DNA from: Perognathus longimembris pacificus
Lineage: Eukaryota > Chordata > Mammalia > Rodentia > Heteromyidae
Direction: 5' to 3'
Assembly (NCBI RefSeq): GCF_023159225.1
Contig: NC_063161.1
Location: 74,748,267 to 74,812,266 of the forward strand
Length of the DNA stretch: 64,000 nucleotides
In this document: in pieces, positions 42,925-54,900 of the stretch
Layout: each line of letters begins with the position of its first letter
Numbering within the stretch: position 1 is the first letter of the stretch
Position numbers and translations under genes: made by a program
Notes under the pieces: model-generated
What the model saw: the letters and a program-made list of their open reading frames with translations, nothing else
Database searches by the model: none
What the model was told of the DNA's origin: nothing

Positions 42925-44655
42925 TTTAAGCGAAATACTTCAGAAGTATGACTTGGGGTTTGAGGAATTGAGTAACTACAAACTTCACCGTTATGTGTGG
43001 GGGAACCTGGCTGGCTGCAGGAGGTACCTGCCCTGAGGAGCCTGGAGCCTGTGTCTTCCCCCGCTCTCATCCTGCGTGTCACCATCTGTCTGGGGGTGTT
43101 TCCTTGGCCATCTTGTTTTGCGCCTTCTTGTCACAATCATTATTAGGCATAATTAATAAGGAACTTACGGAGTTTGAATATTCCAAATTTGTGGCTTTTT
43201 TATGCAGATGTAGTTCAATATTTAATATGTTCTGTTTTCTTTTTGAACATGTTATGTTTTTGTTTTTGCAGTCGTAACACTGTCCTCAGGCACACACAGT
43301 TCGGTGGGTTTGAGTGCACTGGCCACGGCGTGCTGCCACCACAGATCCCAGCCCTTTTGCTTCACTCTCCCCCAGACGCCTGGTTCCCACCACAGTGTGG
43401 GTGCTGCTGACGTACCAGACCACCGTTTTCCAGCTTTGGGAAGGTGCCAAGGCCATGGGCAGCGCTGCGGAAACGGTAGCTGGAGCTGTGAGTTTGGAAT
43501 TTCCCCTGGCCAGGAGGCAGGTGGCAGGTTTCCATTGTGGTGCTAGCAGGGGTATTGTGCCACAGCTGTCCTTAGCCCCTTGTCTTGAGGGCCGTGGCGT
43601 GGCGTGGCGTGGCGTGCCGTGTCTCGTCTCTGAGCTGTCATGTGGTCTTTCTAAGCTGTTCTTGCCCTGCGTGCACTTATTGGGACAAAACCTCACGGCA
43701 AGGTCAGGAGTGTTTGGGGAGTCGCTAAATGACGAGGCTGGAAGGACAGATGTCACGCGACTGGGCATGAGGCCTCCCTGCCCCCACCCCCTGGCTGGTG
43801 ACTTCACTCTGTTGTGAGTCTTGATTTTCTTTGGGCTCTGATGCAGGGAGTTGGTGGGGGCGGAGCACTGTGAGGAACCCAGGCACATAGGGGTAGTAGG
43901 AAGGAGGAGGGAGAGGTGCTGGGGAGGCTCCTGTGTATTCTGAACTCCTGGACCTGCCCTACCCTGAGGACGTAAACGGGCAGAGGCCCTGGGTGGCTGT
44001 CTTTTTAAAGTGCTGTGGCTGGTCATACCCCGAAATGGATCCTGAGCCCAGGCTTGGGACAGGCGCTCGCCTCCCACCTACACGCCTTGGTCTGTCACCT
44101 TGCAGTGGGCTCCTGCTCTGTAACGTACACCCCGGCCTGCAGGCCCCAGGCACGCTGCCTTCCTGGAAGGTGTGGCTGGGCTGTGGTGAAGCAGATGCAG
44201 TGCTGGGCACTGCCTTAATCCTGGCTCTGCACCTGCTGGTGACCCAGCCCCGCCACTGCCTCTGTCACTCCCTGGGTTCTGGGTGAGCCAAACTTTTGTC
44301 AAGGAGATAGATAACCCTGACAGAGCGATGGAAGGGCGGGGGGGGGGGGGAGAGGTATATTTTGGCTTATTGTTTCAGAGGTTTCAGTCCATAGTCTTTG
44401 TCTCTCCTCCATCCTGGGTCTTGGGGAAGGTAGACTATCATGGTGGGAGGAGCTGGGGGCAGGGAGTGGGATCACTGTGTTGTGATGCTGGACAGAGAGA
44501 CAGATGGACAGATTGGAGATGGGTGGTTGGACAGATGGACGGATGGAGACGGATGGATGGACAGGAAGGGGCAAGGACAAGATACTCTTGAAAGGCTTCC
44601 CCCAGTGGCTTAAACCTTTGAGCCAGACTTCACTCCTAGGAGTTTTCAGAACCTA
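42925..44655. other. Intronic stretch, no gene; conserved-element candidate inside
   Basis: AT-rich block at 43130-43270 (see findings). GTGGC-type 5-bp repetition at 43591-43618, a G run at 44338-44350 and ACAGATGGACGGATGG words at 44500-44560. No gene is seen. Confidence 0.4.
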
Positions 44656-44659
44656 AGCA

Positions 44660-44868
44660 AAGCGCCTGTGGCTCACACCCGTAATCTTACCTACACAGGA
44701 GGCTGAGGTCTGAGGATCCCAAGAAGAAGAAAAGTCTATTGAGACTCCAATTTCCAACTAGCCATCCAAAAGCCAGGCTGGAGGTGTACCTCAAGTGGCA
44801 GACCTTTGAATGAATGAGCTAAGGAGCAGTATGAGGCTCTGAGTTCAAGTCCAGTGTTGGCACTTGTG
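44660..44868 (+). repeat. SINE, B1-like plus ID-like dimer, diverged
   Basis: GCCTGTGGCTCACACCCGTA, GGAGGCTGAGGTCTGAGGAT, ACCTCAAGTGGCAGACC and GAGTTCAAGTCCAGTGTTGG. Confidence 0.75.
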
Positions 44869-45945
44869 TGTGTATGTGGGGGGGGTATGCATACATACAT
44901 CCCATGCACAGTTTCTAGAACCTTCCAGAATAGAGCCATCACCTGGGGAGCAAGCCATCAACACATGAGCCATGAGGCAGATGCCTTTCATGCCCTCACT
45001 GTACAGGGTCCACTGGTATAAGAGAGTTGACCGGACAGATGATCTCCAATAATAATATTGCAGGAGTGTGCATTGAGTGTGTCCACCGCTCTGGGTAATG
45101 CCAGATGTCTTAATGATACAAAATGCTTCTGATCCGTGAACATTGGGTATCTTTCCATTTATCTGCATGCTCAGTTTCCCCAAATGTTCTGTGCATCCTT
45201 GGAGGAAAGGAGAGGGGACTTACGAATGCACACATGTGCACACATGCACATGTGCACACACTTATCTGTACTGGCTCAACTTTATATCTCCAAGGACATT
45301 ACGTCAAGATCTATATGTTTCTAAATTTGATGTGTCAAAGATTTAAAGGGGTGTGGCCATTGAAAAGGATTGTTTTGTTCCCCAAATGTCTGAAAGCCCT
45401 GTCCCTCCCTGTCCCTTCCACTGCTTGGTGGTCAGTATTAACTGTGAGTCTCACTCTGGACGCCCTACATCCAGGCGGCGTCCCTACCTCACTGTCCTGA
45501 CCCAGGGTCCCAGTGGACTGGGAAGGGCCTTTTCCTGAGCTGTCTGACCTCTGTGTTCTAGAAGGGAAATAATGTTGCCTCCATTTCTCACTGTCCACCA
45601 CAGTCTGGCCAGGTTCTCCTGGCCTTGGCCTGTGACGTGCTGGGTTCTGGATGAGCTCTGTTGCTCCTGGCTCTGTCCTTAGCACCTGTTGCCATCTTCT
45701 TGGTCAGTCTTAATGTCCCAGCCACCTCCGTAGCCATCCAGATCCCTCTGCCTGCAGCCGCCCTCACTGCTCGCCTGTTTCACTTTTGATTGACTGAGGT
45801 GATAGTGCATTCTATCCTGCGAGTTGGGGGACTTGACCAGAAAAGACACGAAGACTTCCTTGTGGTATAGAACATTCCAGATCTTAATTCAGATAGTGGT
45901 TACACAACAGGCATTACTGCTGTCCGTTTGTTTACTCATAGTCTG

Positions 45946-46328
45946 TGCCTGCTGCAGGTCATGTGTTCTGGTCATGATCTGTGCTCCAGGTCGAGTGTCC
46001 AAGTCACATTCTGGGCTACAGGTTGTGTGTCTCAGTCACCACTGGTGCTGCAAGTTGTGTGTTCCAGTCATGTTCTGTGCTGCAGGTCGCATGTCCCAGT
46101 CACGTTCTGTGCTGCAGGTTGTGTGTCTCAGTCATGTTCTGTATTGCAGGTCCTGTGTTCGAGTCACGATCTGTGCTGCAGGTCGCATGTCCCAGTCATC
46201 ACCCGTGCTGCAAGTTGCATGTCCCAGTTACCACCTGTGCTGCAGGTCGCGTGTCCCAGTCACCACCCATGCTGCAGATCGCATGTTCCAGTCACCATCT
46301 GTGCTGCAGGTCGTGTGTTCCAGTCACA
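45946..46328. repeat. 32-bp minisatellite, about 12 copies
   Basis: Tandem 32-bp units built on GTGCTGCAGGTCGCATGTCC + CAGTCAC(C/G) with an (A/G/C)(T/C)(T/C)CTG start. The copies differ at several positions but keep the unit length, so the array ends cleanly near 46328. All three + strand frames stay open through it because the unit contains no stop in any phase, giving Cys/Ser/Val-rich readings. Confidence 0.95.
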
Positions 46329-46489
46329 AGCATGTCGGTCGATTTGTGACTACCATAGCCAAGTTGATTAAGTGGGGAAGGGCTCATTCCAACTCCACGG
46401 CTGAGATTCTCATCCATCGTGACCAGAGGAGACCTGCTGTGTCATGGTGGCCAGGAGGCAGGGAGAAATGAGAGAGGAGAGAGAACAAG

Positions 46490-46550
46490 TTGGGGGGGGG
46501 AGAGAAAGAAGAGAAGAGAAAGGAGAGAGGGGGGAGGGGAGAGGAGAGGA
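46490..46550. repeat. GA-rich low-complexity tract
   Basis: Purine tract of GAGAGAAG/AGAGGGG words. Confidence 0.85.
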
Positions 46551-46579
46551 TACCTGCTCTCCACACCCTCTCCTCTCCC

Positions 46580-46862
46580 ATTTGCTCCACCCCAGCCCCC
46601 TGCCACCTGCATGGAGGATGGGTCTCCTCCAGCTTCTCTCCAGCCACCCCCCCCAACTGCTCTGCTGGTGTGGAGAGTGTGTCTCTCCCTCTAGCCTCTT
46701 CCCAGCCCCCACCCCCATGGAGGATTCATCTCCCCCACTAGCCTCTCTCCAGCCCCACCCCCACTTGCATGGAGGGTGTGTCTCCCCCTTTACCCCTCTA
46801 GCCTCTCTCTAGCTCCCCTCACCCACATGGAGGGTGATCTCCCTCCTTGAGCCTCTCTCTGG
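46580..46862. repeat. About 60-bp imperfect minisatellite
   Basis: Around four to five degenerate units share AGCCTCTCTCCAGCCCC, a CACCCCCA stretch, CATGGAGG(G/A) and GTGTCTCCCCC. Unit length varies. Confidence 0.75.
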
Positions 46863-46869
46863 AAATCTT

Positions 46870-48580
46870 TCACAGCTCACCTAGAGGTTGGTTTGCAAAT
46901 CCCCCATCCAGCTTTTCAACCCAGTCAAGTTGACAGTCAGGATGAACCAGCACAGGAAACAAGTGGTTTAGTGTTTTGCGAACACGAATAATGGGGAGGA
47001 TACAAGGAAATATATCTATTAACTCATTTTATTAGCAGGAATAAAGCAGTTGTGATGCTGGTGAGAGGGCTCTGAGGTGGCCCTATATTAAGTTACAAGC
47101 CAGAGGATGGAGGGAAGAATTCGTTAAGAGAAACCCATCTTGACTCGAAGCTTCAGGGCGAAGCAACCAAGGAAAGATGAAGCTGCTTGTGTTCTTCCTC
47201 TGGGAGAAAAGGAATCGGCATCAGGGCTGCAGGGCATCAAGGTGTCCTGAGCAGACACAAGAAGTGGCAAAGTCTGTGAGCTGACCTCCTGGCCTGGGAC
47301 TTGCTGCTTGGTGCTGTCCTGTCCCTGCTGTCCATAGTCAACGTAGCTCCGCTCAAATTCCTTGTCTCTCCACTCTGGAATGTCACGTCCTCTTGTCAGG
47401 TCTGTGGGAGCATTTTTAGCTGCCCACCAGCCTGTTGGGGGCCAGGGGTCTCATTTCCGGAGAACTCCTGTCTGGACAGCAGTGCACACAGGCAAAGCCG
47501 GGGCAGCTGTTTCTCCTGGTCCCAGGGACCTGCCATGACTCCCTGCATACCCAGTCTCTTACACACACACACAGGCACGTGGTCACACATCAGATCCTGT
47601 GTGCAGCGTTTCTAAGAAGGGGAGTGGAGAGGAGGGACTTCAGGATCCTGACACACGGAGAGCCCTGCTCAGGCTTGCACAGAATCTTTGTGGCAGGTTG
47701 GCCAGACCTTCAGCCTCCTGGTGCTCTGCCTCATCCACGCTGAAACCCTGGCTGCTCCCTGGCCTTGGGCTCGGGCTTGGGCTTGGCCTGCCTTCCCCAC
47801 TGTGTCTCCTGGATCACCCATTTCTCCATTTCAGAAGCTACTTTAGAAATGGACTATGCTTAGGCACTCCTATCTAAAGTCATTACTGACTCTGGGGTGG
47901 GACTCACCACTGCCATTTTGGTGATGATTTCTGCTTAGTCTTTGTTTTGTTGTTGTTCTTTCGTCCATTTGGAGGTGGGAATGTGTCCTGCATAGGTGTG
48001 ATAGTGAGAGCCCCATTTCTGTAGGAGACGTGTCCTGCAGGGGTGTGCTAGTGAGAACCTCCTTTCTGCAGAAACTGCCTGGGATGCCAGCCTGCAGGGG
48101 TCGCCTTTGTGGGTGTGGAAACCCCAGGCCAGGGTCAGATGGCTTCTGGCCTCTCCGCTTGGCTTCTTGGGGTGGATGCTGGGTGGGAATGGTAGGAATG
48201 TGTGCTGTGGTGGTCCACTCACCACCAACCAGGAATCAGAGAGCACGGGGCGGGGGGTGGGAAGGTGGGGAGACCACAGTCTGTGTGGCAGCCCGGGATC
48301 CCAGCCTGAGGGGCCTCCTCCTAAAGGCACCCCCCCCAGTACCACCTGGGGGCCGAACTGAGCACGTGGCCTTGGGGACATTTCTCTGAGTCCTAGCATT
48401 TGGGCACGGAATCCCCGTGAAGTAGGATGGATGAGCACTGGGGCTCCATTCTACCTACACTACCACAATTAAAAACGAAGCTCAGAGAAAACCTCATCCA
48501 TCCTCAAAGCTAACAGCCGCACCTCAAGCTAACACCACAGTCCAGGATAGAGTGCATGTCAGCCGTTCTCACCACCGTTC
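46870..48580. other. Intronic stretch, no gene recognised
   Basis: It has ordinary composition with short CA (47561-47573) and GGGCTT (47765-47783) runs. A partial repetition of GTGTCCTGCA(T/G)(A/G)GGTGTG occurs at 47985 and 48031. Confidence 0.4.
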
Positions 48581-48583
48581 ATT

Positions 48584-48713
48584 GGTTGTGGAGGGGCTCA
48601 GTCTCCTGGGAGCCCCCCACCCCCATGCTGTGTCACAGCTGAAGCTGTGGTTGTGGAGGGGCTCAGTCTCCTGGGAGCCGCCCCCCCCCCCACCCCATGC
48701 TGGTGTTACAGCT
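48584..48713. repeat. Two-copy 65-bp tandem duplication
   Basis: GGTTGTGGAGGGGCTCAGTC at 48584 recurs at 48649. Copies continue through a C-rich run and CATGCTG to ACAGCTG. Confidence 0.85.
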
Positions 48714-49061
48714 GCTTGGGGAGGGCAGTGAGTGAGTATCAGTGACTGACAATGGCTTTGAGAGGCTTCCAGGTAACAGTGCAAGTAGGTACAGAGTCTG
48801 ATCTCCGAGACTGACTCTCCTAATGAAGGAAATAGGATTATATGTGGAGAACAGACTCTCTAGTTAACATGGTGGCCTGGGAGCTCTGAGCCTTACTCTT
48901 GGGCCCTGGAAGGCAGAGCCTGTGAATCCCAGGCCTTGTCCCCTCTGGGCCGCCCTGGCTTCCCTGGAGCCTGGGCTTTGGGGTCCTGGTGTGGGATTCA
49001 TTGGGAGGAGAAAGCCAGCTGGGGCTGGTGAAACGTCAGAAATGCCATTCTGCTACATCCT

Positions 49062-49876
49062 GTCACAGTACAGTCTTCAGGACGGCAGTGTAACTCTAGT
49101 GTCAGTGTAGTCTTCAGGATGATGGTGTGACTCCAGTGTGTCTCAATGCAGTCTTTCAGGACCAACAGTGTAACTCCAGTGTGTCCCAATGCAGTCTTCA
49201 GGACCAACAGTGTAACTCCAGTGTGTCACAGTGCAGTCTTCAGGATGACTGTAACTCCAGTGTGTCACAGTGTACTCTTCAGCATGATGGCATAACTCCA
49301 GTGTCACAGTGCAGTCTTCAGGATGACAGTGTAACTCCAGTATGTCACAGTGCAGTCTTCAGGACGATGGTGTAACTCCATTTGTCACAGTGCAGTTTTC
49401 AGGGTGACAGTGTAACAATAGTGTGTCACAGTACAATCTTGAGGAATGATGATGTAACTCCAGTGTGTCACAGTATAATCTTCAGGATGCTGATGTAACT
49501 CCAGTGTGTCACAGTGCAATCTTCAGGATGGTGGTGTGACTTGAGTTTGTCACAGTGCTGTCTTCAGGACAATGGTGTAACTCCAGTGTGTCACAGTGCA
49601 ATATTCAGGATGGTGGTGTAACTCCAGTGTGTCACAGTGCAATCTTCAGGATGGTAGTGTAACTCCAGTGTGTCACAGTGCAGTCTTCAGGATGACAGTG
49701 TAACTCCAGTGTGTCACAGTGCAGTCTTCAGGGCGATGGTGGAACTCAAGTGTGTCACTGCAGTCTTCAGGATGATGATGTAGCTCCAGTGTCAGAGTGA
49801 AGTCTTCAGGATGATGATGTAACTCCAGTGTGTCATAGTGTAATCTTCAGAGCGATGGTGTAACTCCAGTGCTTGA
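49062..49876. repeat. 41-bp minisatellite, about 20 copies
   Basis: About 815 bp of tandem units of roughly 41 bp, built on CAGTCTTCAGGATGACAGTG and TAACTCCAGTGTGTCACAGTG. Substitutions and small length changes occur between copies. The transitions between units are contiguous, with no unique spacers. Confidence 0.95.
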
Positions 49877-49879
49877 AGA

Positions 49880-50376
49880 TGGACACAGCTGAATCTGTTA
49901 ACGTGGCCTTGGTGAACATGGCCGTATTCGCCAGGAAGAGCCACCGCTTCCATGCATGTGATTAACATATAAAGAAATCCTGCTCTGTGATGGCTTCCTC
50001 TGGCTGGCAGGCCAGTCTTATTTATAACATGCAATTTCTTCTTTTTGTCTGAGTCCTTCATTCTTTGCGAGTGATATTGTCAGCCCAGTGTGTGTGGGGC
50101 CCGAGTGTGAATTGCTGGTGTGGGTGTGGGTGAGACTACCTTGAGCCACACTGGGATTGGGGTGGACTCATCATCAGAAAAGCCGGGGACCTGCTCACCA
50201 GTGCAAAGCTGAGGATTGCTTGGTGTTTGCTTAATGCCATCTGTCCTTGGGAGCAGTTCCTGGACTTACTGTATTATCTGGCACTCAGGAATTGCTGTCC
50301 ATCTTTCTCCATGACTCATGGTGGGTCAGATTCCCCTCTAAAGAAACCAGTAAGAAGTATTTAAGTTAATTCATTA
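49880..50376. other. Intronic stretch, no feature recognised
   Basis: It has ordinary composition, and no repeat or gene could be delimited. Confidence 0.4.
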
Positions 50377-50795
50377 GCTTTTTTTTTTTTTTTCCAATAC
50401 TGGGATTTGAACTTGGGCTTGCTAGGGGCTCTATGCTTGCACTATCCCTCTGAGCCATGCTTCCAGCCCTGTGTTGATAGGGTAAGTTCTCGCCCTCGCA
50501 CATTTGACTGAGTCTGCTACCTCAGTCTTCCTCCATCGCTGTGTGCAGTGTGCCCCACCAGGCCCTGCCTAACCCCATGGAGACAGAGTCCTGTGGACTT
50601 TGCTGCCCAGCCTGGCTCGGAACTGCAGTCCCCTCAACTTCAGCCTGTTGTGCAGCTGGGATCGGCAGGTGCACCCCAGTCTGTGCCCAGCTACAGTCTG
50701 AGAAGGCGTCACTCCACCGTCCGTGCCCTGGCTGGCCTTGAACTGTGATTCTCTTGTCCCCCAACCCACAGGCAGCCAGGACCACAGGCACAGAC
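50377..50795 (-). repeat. Old ID and B1-like SINE cluster, antisense
   Basis: T run, ACTGGGATTTGAACTTGGGC and CTGAGCCATGCTTCCAGCCC (to about 50470). Then a reverse B1-like part (CTGGCTCGGAACTGCAGTCC, CAGCTGGGATCGGCAGGTGC) and a further diverged one to about 50795. Confidence 0.55.
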
Positions 50796-51264
50796 CACAG
50801 TGGGCGGCTTAAGAAGTCACTGAATTTGATGAAAAGCTACTTCCTTGCGAGACTTGACCCCAGCATTTGGTATTTGCCCTCTGCATTTGTCTTTCTAAGA
50901 ATCTGACAAGAAGGGGTGTTTCTCTCTGCAGGATCTAAGCATAGCTCTGGTCCTCTGGGACAGCAGCGAGCATCAAAGGCAGCCGGTGTTGAATTATCTG
51001 GAGACTGGAAACACTTCAGCTTGTGTTTCCCACCTTCCTTGAGGTGCACGGGTATGCATCTGGGCGTAGGAAAATATTGAACAGGTTGGTGGCTAGGGAG
51101 GAGCCCCTGCTGCTTCCTGCCCTGTTGACCTGCCATTGCTTTAAGCGGGAACCCTCCTTGTTCCGCCCTGGACTGGCCTTGCTCTTGACATTTGCTAGCT
51201 TTCCTGCTTCAGCTGGCGGGATTCAAGTCCTGTTCCCTTATTCGGTGATCCGTTTGTTTTGTTT

Positions 51265-51339
51265 TTTCTTTATAGTGCTGGGTTTGAACCCAGAACCTTG
51301 TGTGTGCCAGCCTGGCACTCAACCACTGTGCTTGTTGTC

Positions 51340-51342
<3 letters not shown>
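51265..51342 (-). repeat. ID-like SINE fragment, antisense
   Basis: TAGTGCTGGGTTTGAACCCA, CCTTGTGTGTGCCAGCC and CACTCAACCACTGTGC. A younger SINE landed directly beside it. Confidence 0.65.
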
Positions 51343-51383
<41 letters not shown>

Positions 51384-51573
51384 GCCAGTCCTGGGCCAGA
51401 CTCAGGGCCTGAGCACTGTCCCTGGCTTCTTCCCGCTCAAGGCTAGCACTCTGCCACTTGAGCCACAGCGCCGCTTCTGGCCGTTTTCTGTATATGTGGT
51501 GCTGGGGAATCGAACCTAGGGCCTCGTGTATCCGAGGCAGGCACTCTTGCCACTAGGCTATATCCCCAGCCCC
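51343..51573 (-). repeat. Young ID-ID dimeric SINE, antisense, 40-T tail and 15-bp TSD
   Basis: A T tail of about 40 bases, CCAGTCCTGGGCCAGACTCA, GCACTCTGCCACTTGAGCCA, GTATATGTGGTGCTGGGGAA and CTAGGCTATATCCCCAGCCC. The 15-bp duplication TGTTGTCAGCTTTTT occurs at 51333-51347 and 51574-51588. Confidence 0.95.
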
Positions 51574-51669
51574 TGTTGTCAGCTTTTTGTCACCGTTTCA
51601 CAAATGCCCGAGCTAAATGACTTAGAAGAGAGATGGTGTTGGAGATTTTATGGCATGATCACTTCTGTG

Positions 51670-51780
51670 GGCCTGCAGGGGTGAGGACATCATGGTGTGG
51701 GGGGAGAGGAGTGGGAAGGAGAGGAGGGGAGAAGGGGGATGGAAGAGGAAAGGAGAATAGAAGAAAGGAGGGGAGAGTTT
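51670..51780. repeat. GA-rich low-complexity tract
   Basis: GGGGAGAGGAG/GGAAAGGAG words. Similar purine tracts recur at 52937-53035. Confidence 0.8.
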
Positions 51781-52013
51781 GGTGTCCTTCACCCGCTGGC
51801 CTTTGTAAGTGGACAGGGTTGTGCAAGAATCTGTCACATCCTCGTGTCCAGGCCTGGAGTGCACACTGGAAGCAGGTCGCTGGCTGCTCTGGTGATTCTT
51901 GTTCTAATTGTACTGGGGAACTACCATCCGGTTTGTCATCACAGCTCACAAGAGCCACTTGGTCCAAATGTTCATCACACTTGTTTTCTGTGAGGCTTTT
52001 GTTGTTGTTTGCT

Positions 52014-52131
52014 CATATTACAGGACAGGGTCTGCCTCACTCTGTGGGCCAGGCTGACCTTGAACTCACAATCCTTTGGTGTCTGCCTCCTGACATGCTG
52101 GGATTACAGGTGTGCCCCGCCACACCCACTG
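52014..52131 (-). repeat. B1-like SINE monomer, antisense
   Basis: GACAGGGTCTGCCTCACTCT, CAGGCTGACCTTGAACTCAC, GCTGGGATTACAGGTGTGCC and CGCCACACCCA give a well-preserved reverse B1-type unit (7SL-derived). Confidence 0.85.
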
Positions 52132-52134
52132 CTT

Positions 52135-54480
52135 TCTGTTTGTTGACTTGTGGGTGGACATAGCTGGTGTTGTTGTGGTTTATGCTGGTTTTGAATATCC
52201 TGTGGCACAGCATGCAGCACTGATGGTGAGATCTGGTTCTGCCGTGGGAATTGCAGTCCACGGAAGGACCCAGGTGCAGAAATAGAAGACGGAAAACAGC
52301 TGACAGGCGTCAGGATAGAGCCAAGTCTTAAAGGGGTACAGTGAGTGCAATCCAGGAGGACTTGGTGGAAGCGGACATCCTTCCTCAGACTTTATAAAGC
52401 CTTCTTGTGGAGGAGCCAGGGCAGGAGCATCTGTGTTAATTCTAGGTCCGAGTGGTTGATGGGTTTGGGGGTGACTTGGTGGGATGGAAGAGTGCGTTCC
52501 CCTTCACGTGGTTCTCTGGGAGTTTGCGCATGTGACTCCATGGGAGACCTGGTTTACGGAGAGGCCATGAGAGGTGAGGAGAGGAAAGGGACTGGGCGGC
52601 TGGGTGTCTCCTGGGCTCAGGTCTGCTGGTCATGGTGGCAGGTGTGTGTAAGGTCAGCCCCCAGAAGGCGGGTGCGGGAGGAGGCATGGGCTGCGGCCTG
52701 CCAAGGACAGTACTATTCTTGTCTCGCTGACTCATGCTTGTCCAGCCGTCAGGACACTTGCAGAAGAAGAGACACAGGATTGCTGTTCGCATGTGAGCCC
52801 AATCCAGCATCTGGGGTGGGCTGTGACCTCCCTGTGCACCCCAGGGTCACCAGGCACCCGGCTTCTCCCTGTCCAGGCTCAGCCTGTGGCTTTGCCTTTT
52901 ATGGAGCCGCTTTGCAGGGATGTTCATTTCTGAGGCCTCTCCAGGGAGGGGAGGGGGTGAGAAGGGAAGAGGGAGGGAGGGGGAAAGGGAGGAGGTGAGG
53001 AGGGAGGGAGAGGGAAGGAGGGAGGGAAGAAGATGTTCAGTGTGTCAGGTCCACCCGTGTGATTTAGTATATCTGTGTTCACTGTTCTCTTCTCCTGAGC
53101 TTCCTCTGGACCTTGTCCATCTCGGGCCTAAGTGGAGAGCGGTGATGGGGTCCTGTCACTCGAATGGCCATGGGGGTGGGGACAACTCAGGGATGGAACA
53201 CAGGTTAGGAGGTGATGGTTTCTCCTCCTTGTTCTGCCCCCAGCCCTCTCTGAGCCAGGTCCCCTGTCAGGTTTGCCCTGATGACGTTGGCTTGTGCCCA
53301 GCCTGTGCTGGTGTTCTGGGTGCCCAGGCTCTGCTGAGTGCTTGTGCCGGGCTGTGTTGGGCTCTTCTAATGTCCTTTCCCTGACAGGTCTTTGCACACA
53401 GAGCACACATCTGCTATCTTTCCTCTTCCCATGTAAATGCATATGGCTTTTGTGAGACCTGGAGAAGAAACCTGGTACCCTCCCTGGCTCACACCTGTCC
53501 TCTTCAACCCTGCCTCTCTAACCCCTGCCCTGGGTGCCAGTCCTTCTGCTGGAATGTTCCAGCTCTGGTGTGCAGGTAGGTCTGGTCCTGCCTCCTCCAG
53601 TCAATCATCCTTGCTTTCTGCCAAGCAGAGGACACCACACCTTCACCAGGACTCCCTGGGGCCTGGGTGTTGGCTGCTGGACAGACATCCCTCCCCAAGT
53701 CACCTCTGTGGACTCCACTGTGTACATCAGGAATGAAGTCACACGTGACGGTACATGGACACGTGTTGTGCCTATGTCGTACCTCCATCTCCTCAGCGAT
53801 GCTGTCTCAGCACAAGCAGCCTTGTGCTCCTCCTTCCTGCTCTGCATTGCAAGTAACCGAGCCCAGGTGTGCAGAACCAGACCCCCAGCTACCCTGCCAC
53901 TGGCCGTCAGATGCTCACATCTGTCCCTCATGTCAGGGACTGTCCCCAATCCACATGCGAAATCTAGAGGCCAACAAGGCAGGTGCAGACCCCTGGCCTC
54001 CCCTATGACCCCCCAGTTCTGTGTCATGATGGATTTGGGCCTGCATCATTCCAGATTCTGCATCTGTAGCAAGCAACTTTCAGACATCTGGCTTTTCCCA
54101 CCACCAGAAGATGCCCTCATTGTCCCTGCTGAGCCCAAGGCTCCGTACCCCAGAAGATAGCCAAAGACCTGGAAGTGCTGTCTCCTTGGCTGCCACATAA
54201 CCCCTTTCTCTACCCCTCTCGGGGCACAGGGGTGAGTTGTGGGCCTGGTGGGTGGATGAATGGTGAAGGACACTGTCTATGGGTCTTGAATTCCTTCACC
54301 ACCACATAAAGAATTGTGAGGCAGAAGTGGGAACTGAGGCCATGTGTATTTGAAATTAAAAGATGCCAGCGGAGATTGAGGTATAAGTGGCAGGTTGGGA
54401 GCCGCCTTAACTGAATGTGGGGGGTGGGGGGAGAGGAGGAGTGAGAAATGGGGCCTGGCAATGGGTAGCCCGCTGTAGGC
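52135..54480. other. Intronic stretch, no gene recognised
   Basis: Several frames of 100-200 codons exist, including 52345-52998 and 53534-54160 on the + strand. They lack recognisable domains and do not extend across clear splice signals. A GA-rich tract lies at 52937-53035. Confidence 0.4.
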
Positions 54481-54485
54481 TCTTG

Positions 54486-54700
54486 GGGTCCCTCTTTGAT
54501 GTCTCTTTGGAGCAAGTCTCGGCCATTTGGCATCTGGTCAGGTCCCTGGTCCCCTCACCCTAAGGGAAGGGAAGGCCTCATCCCGTGTAGCTCTATTCCA
54601 TTTGTCAGGGGCTTAGCTTTCCTTGGGACCGTTATCTGGACTTCCCGGGCTTTTAAGGAGGAGGAGAAGGGGTGTTACCGCACTGGTCGCTGGCTCTTCC
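54486..54700. repeat. Second copy of the dispersed repeat seen at 9.6-10.2 kb
   Basis: GGGTCCCTCTTTGATGTCTC, CCATTTGGCATCTGG, TCCCTGGTCCCCTCACC, GGGCTTAGCTTTCCTTGGG and CCGTTATCTGGACTTCCC parallel the flanks of the 10-bp minisatellite. This copy has about one or two TCTGG units where the other has about 39. Confidence 0.55.
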
Positions 54701-54734
54701 TGAGCGCTGGACCTTCCCATTGTTTTTCTCTCTC

Positions 54735-54880
54735 AAATGGATGGATGGGCAAATGGGTAGATGTGATAAATGGTGAATGGACCAATAGGTGTATGTACAT
54801 ATGTGTGTATGAGTGGATGGACAATGTAAGTATGTATGTGTGTGTACATGGGTGGATAAATGTGGATGGGTGGCTCTGAG
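54735..54880. repeat. GGATG/TGTATG-rich low-complexity tract
   Basis: ATGGATGG and TGTATGTATG words, irregular. Confidence 0.75.
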
Positions 54881-54900
54881 GCCCTGGCACAGGGATTTCT

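Noticed and set aside
45824..46471. 215-residue Cys-rich frame that looks like a small repeat protein
   Set aside because: Three overlapping frames are equally open through the 32-bp array, so the reading is a property of the repeat rather than coding selection.
45946..49876. Regular direct repeats that could be mistaken for a CRISPR array
   Set aside because: Units are contiguous without unique spacers, there are no cas genes, and the context is a mammalian intron.
52345..54160. Frames of 200 or more codons at 52345-52998 and 53534-54160
   Set aside because: No recognisable domain, purine-tract content in the first, and no support from splice signals or composition.
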